Below, in pieces: positions 1 to 5,446 of a stretch of 6,944 nt of DNA (positions are counted from its first letter, which is position 1; the number at the start of each line of letters is the position of its first letter). Source of the DNA: Spartobacteria bacterium (GTDB lineage: Bacteria > Verrucomicrobiota > Verrucomicrobiia > Chthoniobacterales > Chthoniobacteraceae); contig JANXZI010000379.1 of the NCBI GenBank assembly GCA_025355595.1, positions 1-6,944 on the forward strand, in the 5' to 3' direction. Position numbers and translations under genes: made by a program. Below the pieces are notes generated by a model that worked only from the letters and a program-made list of their open reading frames with translations, was not told where the DNA came from and did no database searches.

Positions 1-1381
1 TGTGCGTCAGTTCGGCCAACGGGTTGGTTTGATCCATGAACTGGCTCAATTGGGAACGGCCGAAGAAGTCGCGAATCACAGCGCTAAGCGCTTTCGGATT
101 AATGAGCTTCTGAGGGGTCATCCCTTCGATGTTCACATCAAACAGCGTCATGCGCTCTTTAACAAGGCGCTCCGTACGGGCCAGCCCGACTCGGCACTGG
201 TTGGCGAGCAATTCGCCAACGGTACGCACGCGGCGGCTGCCGAGGTGATCGATGTCATCAAGCATGCCTTCGCCGGTGCGCAGGCCGACGATGTAGCGGA
301 TCGCCGCGACGAAGTCTTCCTTCACCACTGTGCGCGTTTCCATCGGCACGGTGATGCCAAGCTTCACGTTAATCTTGTGGCGACCGACACGCGAGAGGTC
401 ATACTTTTTCGGATCGAAAAAGAGACGCTTCAGCAGCGCACGGGCGTTCGGGATGGTCGGCGGATCGCCAGGGCGGAGGCGGCGGTAGATGTCCTTCAGG
501 GCCTCTTCCTCGTCGTGCGCGGGATCCTTCTTGAGGGATTTGATGACGCTGTCGTCCTTCGAGATGTCCACGACTTTCACGCTCTTGATGCCGAGCGCGA
601 TGACCTGGCGGATCGTTGCCTTCGTCAGCGGTTCAAACGCGCGGGCCAGCGTGATTTCACCGTCCTTGATATCGGCGGTCAGCACCTTTGTGACGAGGGC
701 CTCGTCCTCGAGGTTCTCGTTCAGCTTCAGATCCTCGATCTTGTAGAAGAGCTTGAGAATGTCCTCGTCGCCGCCGTACCCGAGCGCGCGAAGGAAGGTG
801 GTCGCGAGAATCTTCCGACGGCGCTTGCGTCGGTCGAGGTACGCGTAAAGCAGGTCGTTCGTGTCGTACTGGAATTCCACCCACGACCCGCGATCCGGGA
901 TGATGCGGAAGCTGAAGAGCACCTTGCCATTCAAATGGATCGAGCTCTCGAAGCAGATGCCCGGCGAGCGATGCAACTGCGAGACCACGACGCGCTCTGC
1001 GCCATTCACGACGAACGTGCCGGCGGGCGTCATCAGCGGAATCTCGCCCATGTACACCTTCTCCTCCTTCATGCCCTTCTCTTCCTTCAAATGGAACGTG
1101 ACATACAGCGGCGCGGAATACGTCTGGCTCTCGCGCATGCATTCGCGGATGGACAGCTTCGGCTCCGCCAGCTCGTAGCTCGCGAAGTTCAGCGTGATTT
1201 TTTCATCGTAGCTCGAAATGGGGAACACCTCGCGGAACACGGCCTGCAGGCCGGTTTCCTTGCGCTTCGAGGGCGACGTGCCCTCCTGCAAAAATTCCTT
1301 GTACGAGTTCGTCTGCAGCTCGATGAGGTTTGGTGGCTCTGCGCCTTCCTTGATGGTTCCGAAGTTGATGCGTTCAGACAT
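1..1381 (-). CDS. rpoB: RNA polymerase beta subunit, N-terminal 460 residues (partial)
   Basis: Beta subunit of bacterial RNA polymerase; forms one jaw of the DNA cleft and part of the catalytic centre. The ATG at 1381-1379 opens MSERINFGTI, and reading continues without a stop to the window edge. Recognisable blocks are GEIPLMTPAGTFVVNGAERV (residues 112-131), VSQLHRSPG (133-141), FRIIPDRGSW (158-167) and FFGRSQLSQFMDQTNPLAEL (439-458). The last block is the rifampicin cluster. The visible key residues L445, Q447, D450 and H460 match E. coli L511, Q513, D516 and H526, so no classic resistance change is seen up to there. The numbering offset of 66 from E. coli suggests that the lineage-specific insertion of the E. 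coli beta lobe is absent or short. No clear Shine-Dalgarno precedes the ATG. The rest of rpoB, and normally rpoC, would lie beyond the left edge. Verrucomicrobial affinity is my reading of the N-terminus, not a search result. Confidence 0.97.
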   Translation of the reverse strand, partial: MSERINFGTIKEGAEPPNLIELQTNSYKEFLQEGTSPSKRKETGLQAVFREVFPISSYDEKITLNFASYELAEPKLSIRECMRESQTYSAPLYVTFHLKEEKGMKEEKVYMGEIPLMTPAGTFVVNGAERVVVSQLHRSPGICFESSIHLNGKVLFSFRIIPDRGSWVEFQYDTNDLLYAYLDRRKRRRKILATTFLRALGYGGDEDILKLFYKIEDLKLNENLEDEALVTKVLTADIKDGEITLARAFEPLTKATIRQVIALGIKSVKVVDISKDDSVIKSLKKDPAHDEEEALKDIYRRLRPGDPPTIPNARALLKRLFFDPKKYDLSRVGRHKINVKLGITVPMETRTVVKEDFVAAIRYIVGLRTGEGMLDDIDHLGSRRVRTVGELLANQCRVGLARTERLVKERMTLFDVNIEGMTPQKLINPKALSAVIRDFFGRSQLSQFMDQTNPLAELTH

Positions 1382-1482
1382 GATGTGTGGTGCGGTGTGG
1401 ATGATTCATCTGGGGACGCCGAATCCCGGGGTCGGGGTCGGCCTCCCGGACTTGGGTTTAGAAAATGGAAGTCCGTCCGAGG

Positions 1483-1509
1483 GAACGGAATGGCCGTTCG
1501 ACTGAACGG
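1483..1509 (-). promoter_or_regulatory. mutually exclusive hairpins in the rpoB leader
   Basis: On the minus strand the order is CCGTTC, a 4-base gap, GAACGG, a 5-base gap, CCGTTC. The central GAACGG (1499-1494) can pair with either flank (1509-1504 or 1488-1483), giving two alternative 6-bp stems about 100 bases upstream of the rpoB start. Such arrangements occur in attenuators. There is no U-run on the minus strand, so this is not a terminator as such. On the plus strand the second stem is followed by TTGTTTT, but no plus-strand gene exists upstream to terminate. It may be chance. Confidence 0.25.
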
Positions 1510-1760
1510 TTGTTTTGCCCGACTGGGCCGAACTGACGCCGCTGCTGTGGCGACACTCTCGAAAACTCCGAGGAACTAAGGGAAGCCAGGGCGGGAACGG
1601 GTGACAGTTGCAAAGAGAGTGCGCGGTTGGAGACGCCAGTCCTTCCGAAGGCAATTTCGCAGAGGGTCCGAGCGGCTGAAAAGAGCGGCATTGGGTGAAC
1701 CCGGAGAGAAAATGTGGTCTTCAGCGCTGTGGAATCGAGGTTAAATTTCGGGACGATAAA

Positions 1761-1797
1761 CGCGGGGCTCACTAGAAGAACCCCGCGCAATCGAACC
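1761..1797 (-). other. 7-bp GC hairpin with tRNA 3'-half-like sequence
   Basis: CGCGGGG (1761-1767) and CCCCGCG (1781-1787) form a perfect 7-bp stem around a 13-base loop. Read on the minus strand, the preceding bases resemble the variable loop and T-arm of a tRNA: GAGGTCGCGGTTCGATTGCG includes the GGTTCGATT core. The T-stem does not pair properly, and no anticodon arm or D-arm can be built from the bases before it. It is therefore at most a decayed tRNA end or an old integration scar. Only three T residues follow the hairpin on the minus strand, so it is a weak terminator candidate. Confidence 0.25.
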
Positions 1798-1827
1798 GCG
1801 ACCTCTAACCGACAGGATGGGAAAGGC

Positions 1828-1858
1828 AAGAATTATTTAGACATATTTTCGGCAGTTT
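1828..1858. promoter_or_regulatory. AT-rich patch, possible divergent promoter region
   Basis: Inside GC-rich surroundings lies a short island including GAATTATTTAGACATATTTT. On the plus strand TATTTT or CATATT could act as a -10 box placing a start near 1855, just where the stem-rich region begins. On the minus strand TAAATA could serve a transcript toward rpoB. No good -35 box is seen for either direction, so this is inferred from composition and position only. Confidence 0.25.
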
Positions 1859-1859
1859 G

Positions 1860-2070
1860 CACTCCGCGTGCTCCGCGGTGGGTGGCAACACAGCTATCGC
1901 CTCAAAAAAAGCACGGTCATCCAGAACGAAGGGACGGCGGGGCGGGGTGGGCCTACGCGGAGTGAATGAATCGTGCGAAGCAGGCCGATGAACCGACAGG
2001 AAAACCGGCCCGGACGGTCCTCGTGATCCTCACGGGGATCTTTGGCTGCGCGATGCGCGGCCCTTTTTTT
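1860..2070 (+). ncRNA. candidate structured RNA or attenuator-like leader, family unknown
   Basis: The plus strand can form a series of stems. CACTCCGCGT (1860-1869) pairs perfectly with ACGCGGAGTG (1955-1964). This is continued by GCTCCGC (1870-1876) with GCGGGGC (1937-1943; one G-U), leaving an 11-base bulge. Next comes GGCCG (1983-1987) with CGGCC (2006-2010). An 11-bp hairpin follows at 2016-2040 (loop TCC, two G-U pairs), and then the terminator stem at 2044-2062 with its T-run. An AT-rich patch lies directly upstream, and a small zinc-ribbon gene starts 57 bases after the T-run with no promoter evident in between. I compared it by memory with RNase P, tmRNA, SRP RNA, 6S RNA and common riboswitches and saw no match. 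It is either an independent sRNA of about 210 nt or a cis-acting leader of the gene at 2127. No coding frame here looks real. Confidence 0.4.
2044..2070 (+). terminator. Rho-independent terminator
   Basis: GGCTGCGC (2044-2051) and GCGCGGCC (2055-2062) form an 8-bp stem with one T-G wobble and a GAT loop. One C and then seven T (2064-2070) follow. The shape is right for the plus strand only. No plus-strand protein gene precedes it, which is why the upstream stems are read as an RNA that ends here, or as a leader in which transcription can stop before the next gene. Confidence 0.7.
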
Positions 2071-2126
2071 CACAACTTTTTTGGGTCACACACGCGCACT
2101 CACGCGACGTGCGGCGAAGCAATGGT

Positions 2127-2552
2127 GTGTCCGATCATATTTCCATTGCCGCATTTGATGACGAGCAATCCGCGAAGGCCCTCGCCGTTCGGCTGAGCAC
2201 CGAGGGAGTGGAGGCGATCTCAAGCAATGATTCCGCGGAGCAATTGCTCATGTTCTGGAACCCGCATCCCCGTGGCCAACACCATGTCCTGGTTCCCGGG
2301 CAGCGACTGGAGGCCGCCTTGCAATGGCTGAGCCGGCTGGATGCAAACGACCCCGTCCTGCTTGCGGCCATTCGCTGCCCGGACTGCAGCTCGACCCAAG
2401 TCGAATACCCGCAGTTTTCCCGGAAGACCATTGTCGGTTCGCTTCCCGCCATCGGAGCGGCCTTAGGGATCATCAAGCGTCAGTTTTATTGCATCGCGTG
2501 CCATTTCACATGGTCGCCGACTGAAACTCCCGCAAAAGGCGGTTCACGTTAA
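2127..2552 (+). CDS. DUF2007-like protein with C-terminal zinc ribbon
   Basis: A 141-residue protein if started at the GTG at 2127 (MSDHISIAAF); a GTG at 2109 would add six residues. Neither start has a strong ribosome site. Residues 5-70 (FDDEQSAKALAVRLSTEGVE, then a helix ending ALQWLSR) have the alternating strand-helix look of DUF2007, a small ferredoxin-like fold of unclear signalling role. The C-terminal half has two cysteine pairs, C84-P-D-C87 and C122-I-A-C125, typical of a zinc ribbon. They are separated by a hydrophobic stretch (TIVGSLPAIGAALGII, 101-116) too short to be a confident membrane segment. It is flanked by intrinsic terminators on both sides (2044-2070 and 2575-2609), so it is probably monocistronic. 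The exact function is unknown. The DUF2007 call is from pattern memory. Confidence 0.75.
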   Translation: MSDHISIAAFDDEQSAKALAVRLSTEGVEAISSNDSAEQLLMFWNPHPRGQHHVLVPGQRLEAALQWLSRLDANDPVLLAAIRCPDCSSTQVEYPQFSRKTIVGSLPAIGAALGIIKRQFYCIACHFTWSPTETPAKGGSR

Positions 2553-2560
2553 CGAACCGC
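2539..2560 (+). other. hairpin across the stop codon
   Basis: GCGGTTC (2539-2545) and GAACCGC (2554-2560) pair perfectly over an 8-base loop that contains the TAA stop (2550-2552) of the zinc-ribbon gene. Its right arm is also the start of the palindromic repeat element that follows. It could stabilise the mRNA end; it has no T-run of its own. Confidence 0.45.
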
Positions 2561-2709
2561 TGATTTAATCGTCGGCACCGAAACCGGGCACTTTCGGTGC
2601 AGAATTTTTGACCGCGAATAGCGCGAAAGTGACGAAAAGCAGAGAGAAGATCCTGTTTCCTTTTCGTGTCTTTCGTGTATTTCGCGGTCCATTCGATTGA
2701 ATCAGCGGT
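2556..2709. repeat. nested palindromic intergenic element
   Basis: Outer arms: ACCGCTGATTTAATCG (2556-2571) is the reverse complement of 2694-2709 at 15 of 16 bases. Inner arms: 2610-2639 (beginning GACCGCGAA, ending ACGAAAAG) and 2660-2689 are reverse complements at 24 of 30 positions. A third, perfect 9-bp hairpin (2575-2600) sits on the left side. This architecture is that of a non-autonomous MITE-like or REP-like element. The GAAA/TTTCGTG wording recalls repeats common in Verrucomicrobiota intergenic DNA, which is recollection and not a search. It carries no gene. No target-site duplication is obvious. Confidence 0.6.
2575..2609 (+). terminator. Rho-independent terminator of the zinc-ribbon gene
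   Basis: GCACCGAAA (2575-2583) pairs perfectly with TTTCGGTGC (2592-2600) around an 8-base loop. AGAA and five T (2605-2609) follow. It begins 22 bases after the stop of the gene at 2127-2552 and lies within the palindromic element, so the element may have donated the terminator. Confidence 0.75.
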
Positions 2710-2726
2710 CTCTTAGGAATCCCGAA

Positions 2727-2741
2727 GGCTGACGCTCAGCC
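2727..2741. repeat. short REP-like hairpin
   Basis: GGCTGA-CGC-TCAGCC is a perfect 6-bp stem with a 3-base loop in the leader of the prenyl synthase gene. There is no T-run. It resembles the stem of REP-type repeats, but only one copy is visible. Confidence 0.3.
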
Positions 2742-2841
2742 GACCGATGCCGGTGGCGCTGAGGATGCTGCCTGTGCTTCCGCGGAAACAAAGAAACCTC
2801 CGCCCTTGCGGATGGTTGACGAAAGCTATTATCGTCACGCC

Positions 2842-4626
2842 ATGTCCGAACTGCCCCGCAACGAGGTGCCCCCACTTTCCCTCATTCTCCCGAAACCCGT
2901 CGCCCCCGCGCGCTATCGGCAGCCGAAGAAGAACATCCCGCAGACCCCCGAGGAGCGCACGCAGATCCTGCACGCGGTGCGGAATTACGTCGCGGAATAT
3001 TCCCCCACTCCGCCGGTCCCCGTCTCCGAACTCGCCGAGCATGCGGACCGCGTCGTGCAACACCTCGGCATCGCGCCCATCTACCGCGATTACGTGGGCG
3101 TGCTCATCAACAACGAACTTTGGCGCGAACAGCTCGCCGCCGTGCCTTTCGAGCGCCGCCTCCTGCTCATGCCCAAGTGCCTGCGCGTCGAGAGCAAATG
3201 CCCCGCGCCCTTCGATGAATTCGGCCTGCTGTGCAAACAGTGCGGCCTCTGCTCCATCCAGGATTTGCAAAATGAAGCCGAGCGTCTCGGCTACGCGGTG
3301 CTCGTTGCGGAAGGCAGCGCGATCGTGATGTCGCTGATTCAGACCGGGCAGATCGAGGCCATCGTCGGCATCTCGTGCCTGAGTGTGCTCGAGCGCAGCT
3401 TCCCGTACATGGAAGCCGCCGCCATTCCCGGCGTCGCCGTCCCGCTGCTGCAGGACGACTGCATTGATACGACCGTGGATCTCGACTGGGTGTGGGACTA
3501 CATCCACCTCACCGCCGACGACAAGACGCGCCGCCTCGACCTCGGCTCGCTGCGCGGCGAAGTGGACGCATGGTTTTCCGACGCGTCGCTCACCGCCATC
3601 ATGGGTGCGCCCGCCGATGAAACCGAGCGCATCGGTCGCGAATGGCTCGCTCGCGCTGGCAAACGCTGGCGGCCCTTCCTCGCCGTCGCCGCATGGCGCG
3701 CACTCGCCGGCACGGATGCCGCGATGCCCGAGGACTTGAAAAAAGTCGCCGTCGCCGTCGAATGCTTCCACAAGGCTTCGCTCATCCACGACGACATTGA
3801 GGACGAGGACGCCACGCGCTACGGCGAGCCCACGCTGCACGCCGAGCACGGCATCGCCGTCGCCCTGAATGTCGGCGACCTCCTCATCGGCGAAGGCTAC
3901 CGCCTGCTCGCCGCCGCGGACATCAGCGCCGAACAGCGCGCCGCCATGCTCGCCGTCGCCGCCGCGGGCCAGCGGGAACTCAGCCGCGGCCAGGGCGCAG
4001 AACTCCTCTGGGCACGCAAGCCCGAGCCGCTCACCAGCCTCCAGGTGCTCGATATTTTCAAAAAGAAAACCGCGCCGGCATTCGAGGTCGCGCTGCGCAT
4101 CGGCGCGCTCTTCGCCGGCATCGAATCGCACGACGAAGTCGCCGATGTTCTCCGCGCCTACAGCGAAGCTCTCGGCATCGCCTACCAGATTCGCGACGAC
4201 CTCGCCGACCTCGGCCAGACCGAAGACACGAGCGACATCGCCGGCCTGCGTCCGAGCCTGCTGCTCGCGACCGCGCACGAGCGTGCGGAATGCGATCGGC
4301 GCAAATTCACCAGCGCACTCTGGGAGCGCCGCCTGCCCGAAGGCGCGACCGTCGCGCAAGTCGAGCAGCTTTACCGCGACCTGAAGGCCGACGAGCGCTG
4401 CAAGGAACTCCTCGAACGCTACAAGGAGGAAGCCATCCGCAGCCTGCGCGACCTCGAAAACGCCAGCCTCAAGGGCCTCCTCCGCCGCGTGATCGGAAAA
4501 ATTTTCAACGACACCGAGATCAAAGGCTGGTGCAAAGAATTCGAGGCCAAAAACCTCCTCGCCGTCACCGGCACCGCCGCCTCGCTGGAAAAAGTCCCGG
4601 CTCCGACCATAGTGCTGGCGATGTGA
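2842..4626 (+). CDS. DUF116 domain fused to an isoprenyl diphosphate synthase
   Basis: 594 residues from the ATG at 2842 (MSELPRNEVP); an ATG at 2812 would add ten. Residues about 75-225 match DUF116: LLLMPKCL (107-114), C120, the CKQCGLC cluster (C131, C134, C137), an AIVGISCL strand (C179), and PLLQDDC (C207). The many cysteines suggest a metal or Fe-S site. From about 255 on it is a trans-prenyltransferase, which condenses isopentenyl diphosphate with an allylic diphosphate. GKRWRP (273-278) stands for the usual GKR.RP. LIHDDIED (314-321) is the first Asp-rich motif, and KKKT (407-410) the Lys-Thr site. YQIRDDLAD (448-456) is the second Asp-rich motif. The later GK.T loop reads LRPS (469-472). 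The residues before the first motif (A312, S313) are small, which favours a product longer than farnesyl, but this is only a rule of thumb. The protein is longer than the usual 300-350 residues because of the extra domain and a C-terminal tail. No ribosome site is evident. Confidence 0.9.
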   Translation: MSELPRNEVPPLSLILPKPVAPARYRQPKKNIPQTPEERTQILHAVRNYVAEYSPTPPVPVSELAEHADRVVQHLGIAPIYRDYVGVLINNELWREQLAAVPFERRLLLMPKCLRVESKCPAPFDEFGLLCKQCGLCSIQDLQNEAERLGYAVLVAEGSAIVMSLIQTGQIEAIVGISCLSVLERSFPYMEAAAIPGVAVPLLQDDCIDTTVDLDWVWDYIHLTADDKTRRLDLGSLRGEVDAWFSDASLTAIMGAPADETERIGREWLARAGKRWRPFLAVAAWRALAGTDAAMPEDLKKVAVAVECFHKASLIHDDIEDEDATRYGEPTLHAEHGIAVALNVGDLLIGEGYRLLAAADISAEQRAAMLAVAAAGQRELSRGQGAELLWARKPEPLTSLQVLDIFKKKTAPAFEVALRIGALFAGIESHDEVADVLRAYSEALGIAYQIRDDLADLGQTEDTSDIAGLRPSLLLATAHERAECDRRKFTSALWERRLPEGATVAQVEQLYRDLKADERCKELLERYKEEAIRSLRDLENASLKGLLRRVIGKIFNDTEIKGWCKEFEAKNLLAVTGTAASLEKVPAPTIVLAM

Positions 4627-4665
4627 AACGTTGCCCGGCCCGGCAAATCGTCCTACTCTCATCCG

Positions 4666-4760
4666 ATGAAGCGCAAGGCTGGTGCGAAGTTCGCGCGCGT
4701 CTGAGCCGCCTTGCCGCCGCGCACGATGCGGGCCGGTTCGTCACTGAGAAGCCCGGATAG
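4666..4760 (+). pseudogene. possible broken small ORF before the nucleotidyltransferase
   Basis: An ATG at 4666 reads MKRKAGAKFARV and stops at 4704. The adjacent frame continues RLSRLAAAHDAGRFVTEKPG and stops at 4758-4760, directly touching the ATG of the nucleotidyltransferase remnant. One missing base near 4694 would join them into a small basic protein of about 30 residues, a plausible partner ORF. I do not recognise the family, and the join is inference, prompted by the frameshifts seen in the next gene. Confidence 0.25.
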
Positions 4761-5322
4761 ATGACCGTCGAAGAACTCGCCAGCGCCGTTCTGGACGCGT
4801 GCGATCAGGAGGGAGCGCAGCGCAATGCTCACCGGCGCTTTCGCGACCAGCCTTTACGGCAGCCCGCGTTCGACGAAGGACGTGAACGTGGTGCTGGATA
4901 TTGCCATCGGCGGCATCACCGCGCGAGTCGCCGCGAGACTCGGGCAAATCGTGGAGTTCGACCGGCAGGCGCAATTCGACACGCTAACATCGGGGAGGCT
5001 AATCTTGGGCGTCGTGCGACAGGGCGAGCCGTTCAAGGTCGAGCTGTTCGAGTTGTTCGACGACCCGTTCGTGCTTTCCCAGTTCCAGCGCAAACGGCAG
5101 CTCCCATCGCGGCAACTCGGGCGCGTCGTCTGGGTTCCGACCCCCGAGGATGTCATCGTCCAAAAACTGCGCTGGGGACGGAGCAAGCACTCAACGACGC
5201 GCGCGACGTGCTCGCGGTGCAGGGCACGGAAAGTCTCGACATGGCCTACATCGAAAGCTGGTGCGCAAAGCACCACACCACCGACCGCCTCCGCGCCGCT
5301 CGCGGGAATCCCTACACTGTGA
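4761..5322 (+). pseudogene. AbiEii/DUF6036-like nucleotidyltransferase, frameshifted
   Basis: Family members transfer nucleotides and often act as toxin halves of type IV toxin-antitoxin pairs. The reading starts MTVEELASAVLDACDQEG in one frame. It changes frame near 4822, where one extra A in CAATG fits, to MLTGAFATSLYGSPRSTKD. It continues through FKVELFELFDD and WVPTPEDVIVQKLRWGRSK, then returns to the first frame near 5190 (one base missing) for LNDARDVLAVQG and YIESWCAKHH. A third shift near 5300 would give LAGIPTL and the stop at 5320-5322; otherwise the frame runs on to 5357. Rejoined length is about 187 residues, normal for the family. The nucleotidyltransferase D-x-D site reads D-V-N in KDVNVVL, so even a repaired protein might be inactive. 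The frame changes are seen directly; whether they are real mutations or sequencing errors cannot be told here. Confidence 0.75.
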
Positions 5323-5383
5323 GGCCATCCAGACATTTCCTCAGTCTGGCTGATTGAACAAGTGCATGGTCAAGAATTGATGC

Positions 5384-5446
5384 CTGACCCCTATTCCCTG
5401 ACCCCTATTCCCCGGACCTGACCCCTATTCCCCGGACCCCTATTCC
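5384..5446. repeat. short tandem repeats of CTGACCCCTATTCC type
   Basis: Four copies of GACCCCTATTCC occur. Two full CTGACCCCTATTCC units abut (5384-5397 and 5398-5411), a third lies at 5418-5431 after CCGGAC, and a fourth shortened copy is at 5435-5446. On the other strand the unit reads GGAATAGGGGTCAG, a wording I associate with the surroundings of REP-associated (IS200-like) transposases in environmental genomes. No such transposase is present here. The spacing and unit size exclude a CRISPR array. Confidence 0.8.

Larger units (their letters stand above)
1382..1859. other. non-coding region upstream of rpoB
   Basis: No open frame here has protein-like composition, and rplL, which usually precedes rpoB, is absent. 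The stretch holds two overlapping 6-bp hairpins (1483-1509), a 7-bp hairpin with a tRNA-like fragment (1761-1797) and an AT-rich patch (1828-1858). It probably contains the promoter and leader of rpoB, but I cannot point to a convincing -35/-10 pair on the minus strand. Confidence 0.6.

Noticed and set aside
2..1579. 525-codon open frame on the plus strand
   Set aside because: It is the antisense of rpoB and has no recognisable domain.
1761..1830. Functional tRNA gene on the minus strand
   Set aside because: Only a T-loop-like core is present. The T-stem is mispaired, and no D-arm, anticodon arm or acceptor pairing can be formed.
1860..2070. Known housekeeping RNA (RNase P, tmRNA, SRP RNA, 6S)
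   Set aside because: The diagnostic conserved blocks of these RNAs that I can recall are not present, so only an unnamed candidate is reported.
1966..2196. Possible 76-residue protein or leader peptide
   Set aside because: It runs straight through the stem and T-run of a strong terminator and overlaps the zinc-ribbon gene. Its composition is not protein-like, and no run of regulatory codons is present.
4630..4645. Terminator after the prenyl synthase gene (TTGCC-CGGCCC-GGCAA)
   Set aside because: It has a five-bp stem with no T-run, too weak to call.
2713..4662. 649-codon open frame on the minus strand
   Set aside because: It is antiparallel to the prenyl synthase gene, whose domains are unmistakable. 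High GC leaves the opposite frame open, and its protein shows no family motifs.
5384..5446. CRISPR array
   Set aside because: Units are only 12-14 bases, spacers are absent or 6 bases, and there are no cas genes nearby.
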